Shown here piece after piece: positions 35,176 to 43,969 of a DNA stretch of 64,000 nt; position 1 is the first letter of the stretch, and every line of letters begins with the position of its first letter. Source of the DNA: Kribbella voronezhensis. GTDB taxonomy: Bacteria > Actinomycetota > Actinomycetes > Propionibacteriales > Kribbellaceae. The translations under genes were made by a program, and so were the position numbers. The notes beneath the pieces were generated by a model. It saw only the letters and a list, made by a program, of their open reading frames with translations. It searched no databases and was not told where the DNA came from. The stretch covers positions 1-64,000 of the forward strand of contig NZ_SOCE01000003.1 in the NCBI RefSeq assembly GCF_004365175.1, in the 5' to 3' direction.

Positions 35176-36537
35176 GTGAACCGGCGAATCTTCGGCCTGG
35201 AGAACGAGTACGGAGTCACCTGCACTTTTCGCGGTCAGCGCCGACTGACCCCCGATGAGGTGGCGCGGTACTTGTTTCGGCGAGTCGTGTCCTGGGGGCG
35301 GAGCAGTAACGTCTTCCTCCGCAACGGGGCCCGGCTCTACCTCGACGTGGGCTCCCACCCGGAGTACGCGACGGGTGAGTGCGACTCGGTCACCGACCTG
35401 ATCGCACATGACAAAGCCGGCGAGCGGATCCTCGAGGGACTGCTCGTCGACGCCCAGAAGCGGCTGCACGACGAGGGCATCTTCGGCGACGTCTACCTGT
35501 TCAAGAACAACACCGACTCGGCCGGCAACTCCTACGGCTGCCACGAGAACTACCTGGTCAGCAGGCACGGCGACTTCGCCAAGCTCGCCGACGTGCTGAT
35601 CCCGTTCCTGGTCACCAGGCAGCTGATCTGCGGCGCCGGCAAGGTGCTGCAGACGCCGCGCGGCGCGGTGTACTCCGTGAGCCAGCGCGCCGAGCACATC
35701 TGGGAGGGCGTGTCCAGCGCGACGACGCGGTCCCGGCCGATCATCAACACCCGTGACGAGCCGCACGCGGACGCCGAGCGGTTCCGCCGGCTGCACGTGA
35801 TCGTCGGCGACTCGAACATGTCCGAGACCACGATGCTGCTGAAGGTCGCCAGCACCGATCTCGTCCTGCGGATGATCGAGGCCGGCATCGTGATGCGCGA
35901 CCTGACGCTGGACAACCCGATCCGGGCGATCCGCGAGATCAGCCACGACATGACCGGTCGCCGCGAGGTCCGGCTGGCCAACGGCCGCGAGGCGAGCGCC
36001 CTGGACATCCAGGGGGAGTACCTGACCAAGGCGCGCGACTTCGTGGACCGCCGCGAGCTCGGTACGCCGGCGGTCGAGCGCGCGCTGTCGCTGTGGGAGC
36101 GGACGCTGAAGGCGATCGAGTCCGGCGACCTGTCCGGGATCGAGCGCGAGATCGACTGGGTGATCAAGTACCGGCTGATCGAGCGCTACCGCCAGCAGAA
36201 CAACCTCGGCCTGGCGAGCCCGCGGGTCGCCCAGCTCGATCTGGCGTACCACGACATCCACCGTCCCCGCGGGCTGTACTACCTGCTCGAGCGCAAGGGC
36301 GCGGTCACCCGGGTGGTCGACGACCTGCGCGTGTTCGAGGCGAAGTCGGTGCCGCCGCAGACGACCCGGGCGCGGCTGCGGGGCGAGTTCATCAAGCGGG
36401 CCCAGGAGCGCCGCCGCGACTTCACCGTCGACTGGGTGCACCTGAAGCTGAACGACCAGGCCCAGCGCACCGTTCTCTGCAAAGACCCGTTCAAGTCCCA
36501 CGACGAACGAGTCGAGAAGCTCATCGCGAGCATGTGA
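35176..36537 (+). CDS. pafA: Pup--protein ligase PafA
   Basis: 453 residues, essentially the length of M. tuberculosis PafA (452). RRIFGLENEYGVTCTFRG holds the ATP/Mg Glu of the glutamine-synthetase-like fold, followed by NGARLYLDVGSHPEYAT and FLVTRQLICGAGKVL. PafA joins the C-terminal Glu of Pup to substrate lysines, marking proteins for the bacterial proteasome. Dop, the deamidase paralog, is distinguished by a different loop; the FGLENEYGV start fits PafA. GTG 35176 matches the family start; ATG 35146 would add ten residues. No pup, dop, prcBA or arc gene is in the window. Confidence 0.95.
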   Translation: MNRRIFGLENEYGVTCTFRGQRRLTPDEVARYLFRRVVSWGRSSNVFLRNGARLYLDVGSHPEYATGECDSVTDLIAHDKAGERILEGLLVDAQKRLHDEGIFGDVYLFKNNTDSAGNSYGCHENYLVSRHGDFAKLADVLIPFLVTRQLICGAGKVLQTPRGAVYSVSQRAEHIWEGVSSATTRSRPIINTRDEPHADAERFRRLHVIVGDSNMSETTMLLKVASTDLVLRMIEAGIVMRDLTLDNPIRAIREISHDMTGRREVRLANGREASALDIQGEYLTKARDFVDRRELGTPAVERALSLWERTLKAIESGDLSGIEREIDWVIKYRLIERYRQQNNLGLASPRVAQLDLAYHDIHRPRGLYYLLERKGAVTRVVDDLRVFEAKSVPPQTTRARLRGEFIKRAQERRRDFTVDWVHLKLNDQAQRTVLCKDPFKSHDERVEKLIASM

Positions 36538-36545
36538 GGCATGCG

Positions 36546-36576
36546 GCAACCACCGGTACGGCGTACCGGTGGTTGC
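36546..36576 (+). terminator. Hairpin terminator after pafA
   Basis: A perfect 14-bp inverted repeat (GCAACCACCGGTAC at 36546-36559; right arm 36563-36576) with a 3-nt loop lies 9 nt after the pafA stop. There is no T tract, as is usual for actinobacterial hairpin terminators. Confidence 0.8.
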
Positions 36577-36751
36577 TGTGAGCGGGCCGGCAGTCTCCTG
36601 TGCGACGCTGCGTGACGTGATCGAACGGTGACTGAGGTGAGTGGCCGCGTGCTTGCCCGTGCAGGCTAGGGTGGGCGGCGTTCATCCGGCCGTATCCAGG
36701 TAGGCCCGCGTTTCCAGGGCTTCGCCGTGAGATTTTCGAGGTGCTCGTTTC

Positions 36752-37750
36752 GTGCGCAAGTTGTTGAGTCTGGTCGCTGTGCTGGCGCTGGGGTCGTCCC
36801 TGGCCGCCTGCGGCTCGGACGATTCCAAAGCCGGAGGCGACTTCGGCAAGTCCGGGATCAAGGTGACCGAGGAGTTCGGCAAGAAGCCGACCGTGACGCA
36901 CCGCGACGGGGAGCCCGACAAGTCCCTGGTGACCGAGGTGCTCAAGGAGGGCGACGGCCCGGTCGTCACCAAGGGCGAACTGCTCACCGCGAACTACCTC
37001 GGCCAGATCTGGCGTGACAACAAGGTGTTCGACAACTCCTACGACCGCGGGGCGCCGTCGTCGTTCCCGATCGGCGTCGGTGGCGTGATCTCCGGCTGGG
37101 ACGAGGGCCTGGTCGGCAAGAAGATCGGCAGCCGTGTGCTGATGTCGATCCCGGCCGACAAGGGCTACGGCCCGTCGGGCGGTAACGAGAAGGCCGGCAT
37201 CACCAAGGACGACACGCTGATCTTCGTCGTCGACCTGGTCGGCGCGGCCGCCAACGACACCAAGCTGGACGCGGACCCGGTCGCCGCGCCGGCCACCCCG
37301 TTCAAGGTCACCGGCGAGCTGAACGCCGAGCCGAAGGTCACGGTTCCGGCCGGGACCAAGCCGCCGGCCAAGCCGGGCAAGCCGGTCGTGATCGCCACCG
37401 GCAAGGGCAAGCCGGTCGAGAAGGCCAGCCAGCTCGTCGGCCGCTACGTGGTCTACGACTACACCGGCAAGAAGCAGGCCAGCACCTGGGACGGCACGCC
37501 GGCCTCGGCGTCCGCACCGGCGCAGCCCGGCGCCCCGACCGACCAGCTCCAGGTCGGCCCGGGTCCGAACGGCCAGACCGGTGCCCTGGACGGCCTCGCC
37601 GGTATCCCGATCGGCAGCCGGGTCCTGGTCGAACTCCCGGCCAGCAAGGACGACAAGGGCAAGACGGTCAACGCCTTCGCCGTGATCGACATCCTCAACG
37701 CGTTCCCGGCCCCGAAGCCGGCCAGCCCGGCCGCAACGCCGTCGAACTGA
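36752..37750 (+). CDS. FKBP-type peptidyl-prolyl isomerase lipoprotein
   Basis: 332 residues. A lipoprotein signal peptide ends in SSLAAC (lipidated Cys20). The first FKBP domain is complete (LLTANYLGQIW, GVISGWDEGLVGKKIGSRVLMSIPADKGYG, LIFVVDLVG). A second FKBP-like domain at the C-terminus is partial (LVGRYVVYDYTGKK; LAGIPIGSRVLVELPASK). It acts outside the membrane on exported proteins. GTG 36752 has GAGGTG upstream. Its place between pafA and pafBC/tat is conserved in actinobacteria. Confidence 0.92.
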   Translation: MRKLLSLVAVLALGSSLAACGSDDSKAGGDFGKSGIKVTEEFGKKPTVTHRDGEPDKSLVTEVLKEGDGPVVTKGELLTANYLGQIWRDNKVFDNSYDRGAPSSFPIGVGGVISGWDEGLVGKKIGSRVLMSIPADKGYGPSGGNEKAGITKDDTLIFVVDLVGAAANDTKLDADPVAAPATPFKVTGELNAEPKVTVPAGTKPPAKPGKPVVIATGKGKPVEKASQLVGRYVVYDYTGKKQASTWDGTPASASAPAQPGAPTDQLQVGPGPNGQTGALDGLAGIPIGSRVLVELPASKDDKGKTVNAFAVIDILNAFPAPKPASPAATPSN

Positions 37751-37760
37751 GCAACCCCCC

Positions 37761-37798
37761 AAGGCGGTCTGGGACTCTCCGGAGTCTCAGACCGCTTT
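37761..37798. terminator. Bidirectional terminator between FKBP and DUF3866 genes
   Basis: Arms AAGGCGGTCTGGGACTC (37761-37777) and GAGTCTCAGACCGCTTT (37782-37798) pair along 17 bp with two imperfect pairs around a TCCG loop. It lies between convergent genes, overlaps the last codons of the minus-strand gene, and has T or A runs at its edges, so it can serve both directions. Confidence 0.85.
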
Positions 37799-38881
37799 CT
37801 GCCGTCCCAGCGGCACGTCCACCAGGCCGGCGGCGTGGCGGCCGGCGGCTGCTGCTGCTTCGAAGTACGCGCGATCCGTGTCCAGGTTGCGCCCCATCGT
37901 CGACAACTTGACCGGGGCGGCCGCCAGCGCGTCGTACAGGCCGTCCACGGACACCCGTACGACGCGATGCCGCGCCTTCAGCGGTTCGGCGGCGTCCCGG
38001 ACGAGGTCGCCGAAGTCACCGCCCAGCTCCGGTACGACGACGTCGGCCGGCTGCAGCGCGACCCGCCCGTACGCCGTGAGGCTGTGGTGCGAGATGCCGC
38101 GGTGCCGTGGTCGCGGGTCGGCTTCGGAGATCCGCAGCGAAGCCACTGCCCGGCCGCCCAGCGTGGCGATCGCGTTGACGGCCTCGCCCGACTGAACACC
38201 GGAGAAGCCCCAGCGCGTCCCCGTGCCGAGGTTGCCCGGCCCCTGCGTGATGACGACGACCTCGGCCGCCAAGACGTGTACTGCGGTCAGTAGGCCGGTG
38301 TGGACCGTCACAGCCTCTCGATCACCACCGAAGGCCTGCCCGACGGTCACTGTCCCACCGAGCCAGCCCGCGTCCTTCAAAGCCGGCACAGTGCGCGAGA
38401 ACGCGAGCGGCAGGGCGCCACCGTCCGTCATGACGTAGACGACCCGCGTCCCCGGCCTCGCTTCGAACACCCCGGCCAGCACGGCCGGCAGAGCGGAGTG
38501 CAGGTCCGCCACGACCACCGGCGTACCGAACAGGTCGTCGGCGTCACGCAGTACGGCGTGGTCGGGGGAGTCCTGCTCGTCGGCGCCCAGCACCATCGAC
38601 TGCAGCGGTGTGTACCGGGCCTTGACCAGGTGGCCCGTCTCCGGCGGATCGGGTGGGAGCCGGTCGGGGATGGCCACCACCAGCGCGTAGCCGCCGGTAC
38701 CCAGACCACGGTCCAGTGCGCCGACGTTCAGCAGCACCCGGTCACCCACAGCAGGCGACCCGACCAGGTCCGGGTACGCCAGCGCGCGCACGGCCCGGTC
38801 CCCGATCACCACAGCCAGTTCCTGCGCCCCCGGCCAGCCCCGCCCGAGTCCGCTGACAACCCCTTCACGCCACCGCATCAC
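37787..38881 (-). CDS. DUF3866 family protein
   Basis: About 364 residues. MRWREGVVSGLGRGWPGAQELAV, KARYTPLQSMVLGADEQDSPDH and GPGNLGTGTRWGFSGVQSGEAVNAIATLGG are hallmark DUF3866 blocks. The family is common near proteasome/Tat genes in actinobacteria, with no known function; the Gly-rich VVITQGPGNLGTGTRWG loop suggests nucleotide or cofactor binding (inference). GTG 38881 is preferred because TACAGT lies 6 nt upstream; ATG 38878 is the next codon. Confidence 0.88.
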   Translation of the reverse strand: MMRWREGVVSGLGRGWPGAQELAVVIGDRAVRALAYPDLVGSPAVGDRVLLNVGALDRGLGTGGYALVVAIPDRLPPDPPETGHLVKARYTPLQSMVLGADEQDSPDHAVLRDADDLFGTPVVVADLHSALPAVLAGVFEARPGTRVVYVMTDGGALPLAFSRTVPALKDAGWLGGTVTVGQAFGGDREAVTVHTGLLTAVHVLAAEVVVITQGPGNLGTGTRWGFSGVQSGEAVNAIATLGGRAVASLRISEADPRPRHRGISHHSLTAYGRVALQPADVVVPELGGDFGDLVRDAAEPLKARHRVVRVSVDGLYDALAAAPVKLSTMGRNLDTDRAYFEAAAAAGRHAAGLVDVPLGRQKAV

Positions 38882-38887
38882 CCGCTG

Positions 38888-38893
38888 ACTGTA
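38888..38893 (-). promoter_or_regulatory. Leaderless -10 hexamer of the DUF3866 gene
   Basis: TACAGT on the minus strand, 6 nt before GTG 38881, in the short gap after the hydrolase gene. Confidence 0.42.
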
Positions 38894-38915
38894 GCCAACC
38901 ACTCGCTCGGGATGG

Positions 38916-39776
38916 CTACGACGCGGTGCGCTTGAGGAAGTCCAGGGCAGTGTCGGCGACCTCGCGCCAACCGCTGTCGATGGTCAGGGCGTGGCCGCGC
39001 CCCTGCAGCTCCACGATCTCGGTGATGGCAGGGTTCTCCTGTTGTTGCTTGTAGGAGGCGTTCGCGACAGCCCACGGAACCGTGTTGTCCTTCTCGCCGG
39101 AGATGATCAGCAACGGACCGCGATCCGGGTTCTTGGTATCGACCTTGGCCTCGGTCCACGGATTGAGGTTGGCGGCCGCCGCCTGGAACAACGGCTTGCC
39201 ACCCGCAGGGACCGCGTAGGTCTCGTACAACTGCCTGGCTTCGTCCTCGTCCACGGCGTTGGCGAACCCGAAGCGGAACTGGTCGTAGGTGAGCGGGACC
39301 GCGCGGTTGCGGTTGGCGGGGTTGCCGAGCACGGGGAAGGCCGACTTCAAGGCCGAGATCGGGAGCGGGAGTACGCCGCGGAACGGTGCCGGGTCGATCG
39401 CCACCGATGCCGCTGCCAGGCCGCGACCCGCCAGGATCTGGGTCAGCAGCCCACCGAAGGAGTGACCGACGACGACGGGTTTGGTGTCCAGTCCGCGGAT
39501 GATCTCCTCGAAGTGGTCGGCGACCTGACCGATCGACTTCCCCGCGAACGCTTCGGGGTGCGCGTTGGCTTCCGCGACCGTCTCGGGATCGTCCGGCCAG
39601 CCGGGCGTCAGGGCGACGTACCCGTGCTCTTCGAACAGCGTCACCCACCGTTCCCAACTGCTCGGCAACAGCCACAGCCCGTGGATGAACACCACGGGCG
39701 GCCGCCCCGCGGCGTTCGCCTGCTTGCATTGCTCCAGCTCGTGCTCGGTGATGGTCCGGGCAGCGGAATCAGACAT
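38916..39776 (-). CDS. Alpha/beta hydrolase
   Basis: 286 residues. VVFIHGLWLLPSSWERW is the oxyanion region, VVGHSFGGLLTQ the nucleophile elbow (Ser), SGEKDNTVPWAV carries the acid Asp and ELQGRGHALTID the catalytic His. It resembles haloperoxidase/lactonase-type esterases; substrate unknown. AAGGGG lies before ATG 39776. It follows the SDR gene by 60 nt on the same strand, and both diverge from a GAF-LuxR regulator, so they likely form a regulated catabolic pair. Confidence 0.88.
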   Translation of the reverse strand: MSDSAARTITEHELEQCKQANAAGRPPVVFIHGLWLLPSSWERWVTLFEEHGYVALTPGWPDDPETVAEANAHPEAFAGKSIGQVADHFEEIIRGLDTKPVVVGHSFGGLLTQILAGRGLAAASVAIDPAPFRGVLPLPISALKSAFPVLGNPANRNRAVPLTYDQFRFGFANAVDEDEARQLYETYAVPAGGKPLFQAAAANLNPWTEAKVDTKNPDRGPLLIISGEKDNTVPWAVANASYKQQQENPAITEIVELQGRGHALTIDSGWREVADTALDFLKRTAS

Positions 39777-39836
39777 CGGGGCCCCTTAACTCGGAAGGAA
39801 TGGCAGGCGGCACGAGCCGCCGGTGATTGGACGGAG

Positions 39837-40625
39837 TCAGACGGTGGTGATCAGGCCGCCGTCGATGACGAAATCGCTGCCGTTGACGTTGCCGGCCCGG
39901 TTGCTGGCCAGCAGGAGGGCGAGGTCGGCCACCTCTTGCGGGGTGGTGAAGCGGCCGGTCGGGCTGTCGGCCGCGGCGCCTCCCGCGACCTCGTCGGGCT
40001 TGATACCGCGGGCTTTCGCGATCGTTTCGGCGACTCCGCCGGCGCCCAGCCACAGGTCGGTCTGCACCGGACCGGGGCTGATCGTGTTGACCCGTACGCC
40101 CTGCGGGCCGAACTCCTTGGACAGCGACTTGCAGAGGTTGCTCAGCGCCCCCTTGGCCGCGCTGTAGTCGACCACCGCCGGATCGGGGAGCGAGGCGTTG
40201 ACCGAGGCAATCGTCACGATGCTCGGGCTCGGCCGCCCGAGCATGTGCGGCAGCGCGGCCCGGATGCTGCGGACGGCGGCCAGGAAGTTGATCGTGAGAG
40301 TCGCGTTCCAGTCCTCGTCGGTGATCGCCAGGAATCCGTCCAGCCTCGGCCGGACGGCGCCGACGTTGTTGACCAGGACGTCCAGGCCCCCATGCCTGCC
40401 GACGGCTTCCTCGATCAGGTACGCCGGTCCGCCCGCTTCGGTGAGGTCGACCTTGATCACGGCGACCGGGAAGCGGTCGGCGAGCAGGTCGAGTTCGTCG
40501 CTGCCGTGCAGCGCGCCGGCCACGACCGCGACCCCTTCCTCCGCGAGTGATCGAGTGATCGCGAGGCCGATGCCCTTGCTCGCACCGGTCACCACTGCGA
40601 CCTTGCCGGTCAGATGAAGCTCCAC
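39837..40625 (-). CDS. Short-chain dehydrogenase/reductase (SDR)
   Basis: 262 residues. N-terminal cofactor motif VVTGASKGIG, NNVGAV, the catalytic Ser-Tyr-Lys within VNASLPDPAVVDYSAAKGA and ISPGPVQTDLW are all present, so it is a classical NAD(P)-dependent SDR. Substrate unknown. GTG 40625 follows GGGAGAGAG. The adjacent hydrolase and divergent regulator suggest a shared substrate pathway. Confidence 0.9.
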   Translation of the reverse strand: MELHLTGKVAVVTGASKGIGLAITRSLAEEGVAVVAGALHGSDELDLLADRFPVAVIKVDLTEAGGPAYLIEEAVGRHGGLDVLVNNVGAVRPRLDGFLAITDEDWNATLTINFLAAVRSIRAALPHMLGRPSPSIVTIASVNASLPDPAVVDYSAAKGALSNLCKSLSKEFGPQGVRVNTISPGPVQTDLWLGAGGVAETIAKARGIKPDEVAGGAAADSPTGRFTTPQEVADLALLLASNRAGNVNGSDFVIDGGLITTV

Positions 40626-40813
40626 GTGCTCTCTCCCTGGTCGGGGTACTGCGTCGGCGGTCCCGACGCTAGGCCCGCCGGCCCCCGGTCCGACACCACG
40701 TGATCACGTAGTCCGAATCGCTTGCCGCCCGGCGGAGTCGCGGGCGAGGATGAGTGCAGGTCGTACCTGGGGATGCCGGCCGCCGCCTGGAGCGTTCACA
40801 CGCCGGAGGAGCC

Positions 40814-41968
40814 ATGGACGACGCGGGAGGGCCAGCACGCGCAGAGGCGGTCCAATACGTCCTCGACAGAGTCGCGCACGGCGGCCACGGACCGGGCGCG
40901 GTCTCCGAGGCGATCCAGCTTTCCTGGCAGCGCTCCGCCGACGCCGGGCTGCCCACTGACCACGTCGCTGTCCCGTTCGACGCCGACGTCGACAAGGACG
41001 GCAGGCTTCGCTGGGCTGCGGCGCCGGCCATGGCTGCCGTCAGCGCCGACTTGTCCGATCTCCCTGTCGCGCTGCTGCTCAGCGACCACACCGGACACGT
41101 GGTCGATCGATGGGCCGGCTCCAGCAGTACGTCGGACCTGATGGACGGCATCGGCGCAGCGCCCGGCTACGTGTGCCGCGAGGAACTCGTCGGCACCAAC
41201 TCGATCGGCCTGGCTCTGCTGACCTCCGGACCGGCCGTCGTCCGCGGCTTCGAGCACTACGCCGACAATCTGACCGCTGTGTCCTGTGCCTCCAGCGCGG
41301 TCGTCCACCCCGCGACCGGTCAACTGCTGGGCGTCGTCAACGCCACTTGCCCGGGGAGCATCTACAACCCGGTCATGCCAGCCCTGGTCGGCCGGGTCGT
41401 GGCCGAGACCCGTCGCCGGCTGATCGAGGAATCGCGCGTCCCCTCATCCGCACTCCGTGCCGCGTTCCTGACCGCACGCCGCCGGTCGAAGGGGGCGCTC
41501 GCCGCCATCAGCGCCAACACCATGTTCTTCAACACGGCTGCCGGTCCGATCCTGGCTGCTCCGGCCGACCGGGCTCTGCTGTGGGACTGGGCCGAGCGAG
41601 CGATCCGCGACCACCACGGGAGCCTGGAGGCGGTCGTCGCCTACACCTCCGGGCCCAGATCCACTCGCTGCGAACCGGTGTACGACGGTTCGACGCTCGC
41701 CGGAGCCGTCGTCCGGATCGGCCCGCGACGAAATCCCCCGTCCACCGCTGCCCTCCTCGACACCGGCCCTGCGAGCCGCTGGTCGCTCCTCACGGACTCC
41801 GAGCGGACCATCGCCGAACAGGTCGCCCGCGGCCTCACCAACCGGGAGACCGCCGCGTTGCTGTTCCTCTCACCGCACACGGTCGACTACCACCTGCGGC
41901 AGATCTTCCGCACCCTCGGTGTCCAGTCCCGGGTCGAACTCGCCCGGGTCGTCGAACGGATCCGCTGA
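40814..41968 (+). CDS. GAF-like sensor with C-terminal LuxR helix-turn-helix
   Basis: 384 residues. The N-terminal 60-200 region (LLLSDHTGHVVDRW; GYVCREELVGTNSIGLAL; NLTAVSCASSAVVHPATGQLLGVVNATCP) matches the GAF sensor domain of DhaR/AcoR-type regulators. The last 60 residues (LTDSERTIAEQVARGLTNRETAALLFLSPHTVDYHLRQIFRTLGV) are a LuxR-type DNA-binding domain instead of an AAA+ domain. It likely controls the divergent SDR-hydrolase genes. ATG 40814 has GGAGGA 4-9 nt upstream. Confidence 0.88.
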   Translation: MDDAGGPARAEAVQYVLDRVAHGGHGPGAVSEAIQLSWQRSADAGLPTDHVAVPFDADVDKDGRLRWAAAPAMAAVSADLSDLPVALLLSDHTGHVVDRWAGSSSTSDLMDGIGAAPGYVCREELVGTNSIGLALLTSGPAVVRGFEHYADNLTAVSCASSAVVHPATGQLLGVVNATCPGSIYNPVMPALVGRVVAETRRRLIEESRVPSSALRAAFLTARRRSKGALAAISANTMFFNTAAGPILAAPADRALLWDWAERAIRDHHGSLEAVVAYTSGPRSTRCEPVYDGSTLAGAVVRIGPRRNPPSTAALLDTGPASRWSLLTDSERTIAEQVARGLTNRETAALLFLSPHTVDYHLRQIFRTLGVQSRVELARVVERIR

Positions 41969-42026
41969 CCGCACGTAAGGGAACACCTGTTCGGCGCGGG
42001 GGTGGGGGTGGGGACCGGGGACGCCG

Positions 42027-42032
42027 TAAGGT
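42027..42032 (+). promoter_or_regulatory. Leaderless -10 hexamer of pafB
   Basis: TAAGGT, 6 nt before GTG 42039. Confidence 0.45.
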
Positions 42033-42038
42033 GGTCGG

Positions 42039-43001
42039 GTGTCGGCGCGGAAGAGTGAGCGGCTGCTCAATTTGGTGATCTGCCTGCTGGTCGCGCGCAC
42101 CTACGTGACCAAGGAGCGGATCCGCGAGGTGGTCGAGGGCTACGCCGGGCAGACCGACGACGCCTTCGAGAAGATGTTCGAGCGCGACAAGGACGAGTTG
42201 CGCGACCTCGGCATCCCGATCGAGATGGGCACCATCGACAAGTTCTTCTCCGACGACGTCGGCTACCGGATCCGCCGGGACGTGTTCGAGCTGCCCGAGG
42301 TGCACCTGGAGCCGGACGAGGCCGCGGTACTGGGTGTCGCCGCCCGGGTCTGGCAGCACGCCAGCCTGGCCGAGGCGACCACGTCGGCCGTGCTCAAGCT
42401 GAAGGCCGCCGGGATCCAGACCGATCAGTCCGCGCTGAGCGCGATCGAGCCGCATGTCGGCGCCTCGGAGCCGGCCTTCGACCCGCTCTGGTCGGCCGTG
42501 GTCAGCCGCAGCGTCGTCCGGTTCGAGCACCGTCGCAGCGGCCTCGCCGAGCCGACCCAACGGACCCTCGAGCCGTGGGGGATCGTCTCCTGGCACGGCC
42601 GCTGGTACGTCGTGGGCCGCGACCGCGACCGGGAAGCGACCCGGATGTTCCGGCTGTCGAGGATCGGCGGCGACGTGAAGACGGTCGGCGAGCCCGGCGC
42701 CTTCGTCGTGCCGGAAGGCACCGATCTGCGGTCGCTCGTCTCCGAACTGGCTCCGCCGCGGCCGACGTCGGAGGCGAAGGTGCGGGCCCGGACCGGCTCG
42801 TGCGTCAGCCTGCGCCGCCGGGCGAACGCGATCGAGCCGTACGAGGACGGCTGGGACCTGCTGCACGTCCCGTACGCCGACTCGGAGGTGCTCGCCGAAG
42901 AGATCGCGTCGTACGGGCCGGACGCCGTCGTCGAAGGACCAGGAGACGTGCTCGACGGCGTACTGCGCCGATTGCGGACCATTGCCGGGGTGGCCGGATG
43001 A
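42039..43001 (+). CDS. pafB: WYL-domain regulator PafB
   Basis: 320 residues. N-terminal winged helix (KSERLLNLVICLLVARTYVTKERIREVV) and a WYL domain (WGIVSWHGRWYVVGRDRDREATRMFRLSRI) followed by the WCX C-terminal part. In mycobacteria PafB and PafC form a transcriptional activator of the LexA-independent DNA-damage response; the names reflect synteny with pafA, not pupylation. GTG 42039. It overlaps pafC by 4 nt. Confidence 0.93.
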   Translation: MSARKSERLLNLVICLLVARTYVTKERIREVVEGYAGQTDDAFEKMFERDKDELRDLGIPIEMGTIDKFFSDDVGYRIRRDVFELPEVHLEPDEAAVLGVAARVWQHASLAEATTSAVLKLKAAGIQTDQSALSAIEPHVGASEPAFDPLWSAVVSRSVVRFEHRRSGLAEPTQRTLEPWGIVSWHGRWYVVGRDRDREATRMFRLSRIGGDVKTVGEPGAFVVPEGTDLRSLVSELAPPRPTSEAKVRARTGSCVSLRRRANAIEPYEDGWDLLHVPYADSEVLAEEIASYGPDAVVEGPGDVLDGVLRRLRTIAGVAG

Positions 43002-43969
43002 GCAACGCCCGGGATCAGGTGCAGCGACTGCTCGCGTTGGTGCCGTACCTGCGAGAGAACGACGGCGCGCGGGTCGACGACGTCGCCGCCGAGTTCGGCG
43101 TCCGGCCGAAGCAGATCATCGCCGACCTGAAGGTGCTCTGGTTCTGCGGGCTGCCCGGCGCGCAGATGGGCGACCTGATCGAGATCGACATCGACGCGGC
43201 CGAGGGCGACGGCGTCATCCACCTGAACAACGCCGACTACCTGGCCCGGCCGTTGCGGCTGGCCGCGGACGAGGCGCTCGCGCTGCTGACCGCGCTACGG
43301 ACGCTCCGCGAGGTCACCGCCGGGCACGACCGCGACGCGGTCGACCGGGCGATCGCCAAGCTGGAGCGGGCCGCGGGGGAGGGCGCTGCCGCCATCGAAG
43401 GCTCGGCGGCGCACGTCCACGTCGAGCCGGCCGCCCCGGAGATTGCCGACATGGTGAACCGGGCGCTGGCCGAGCGTCGCCGGATGCACCTGACGTACGA
43501 CGTACCGTCGCGTGACGAGACCACCGAGCGCGATGTCGACCCGATGCGCCTGGTCGTGTCGGAGGGCCGGACGTATCTGGAGGCCTGGTGCCGGCTGGCC
43601 GAGGACGTCCGGTTGTTCCGCCTCGACCGGATCGCCGCGGCCAAGGTGCTCGACCTACCGAGCGAGCCGCCGCCCCAGGCGACGCCGAGGGACTTGTCGA
43701 ACGGCATGTTCCAGCCGTCGGAGTGCGACCTGCTCGCGACCGTCCAACTCGCGCCGCCCGCGCGCTGGGTCGCGGAGTACTACCCCATCGAGTCGGTCGA
43801 GGAAGGCCCGGAGGGCTCCCTGATCGTCAAGCTGCGCGTCGCCGACACGGCCTGGCTCCAACGCCTCGTACTCCGCTTGGGCGGCTCCGCGACGGTCCTG
43901 GAACCGGCCGAGCTGAGCGACCAGATCGCCGCCACCGCCCGCGACGCGCTCTCGGCGTACGACGTCTAA
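42998..43969 (+). CDS. pafC: WYL-domain regulator PafC
   Basis: 323 residues, ATGA overlap with pafB. Winged helix (QVQRLLALVPYLRENDGARVDDVAAEFGV), WYL domain (RMHLTYDVPSRDETTERDVDPMRLVVSEGRTYLEAWCRLAEDVRLFRLDRI) and WCX region (PARWVAEYYPIESVEEG). Expected partner of PafB in damage-induced activation. The stop shares CTAA (43966-43969) with the opposite-strand gene's stop, so transcripts converge with no spacer. Confidence 0.93.
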   Translation: MSNARDQVQRLLALVPYLRENDGARVDDVAAEFGVRPKQIIADLKVLWFCGLPGAQMGDLIEIDIDAAEGDGVIHLNNADYLARPLRLAADEALALLTALRTLREVTAGHDRDAVDRAIAKLERAAGEGAAAIEGSAAHVHVEPAAPEIADMVNRALAERRRMHLTYDVPSRDETTERDVDPMRLVVSEGRTYLEAWCRLAEDVRLFRLDRIAAAKVLDLPSEPPPQATPRDLSNGMFQPSECDLLATVQLAPPARWVAEYYPIESVEEGPEGSLIVKLRVADTAWLQRLVLRLGGSATVLEPAELSDQIAATARDALSAYDV

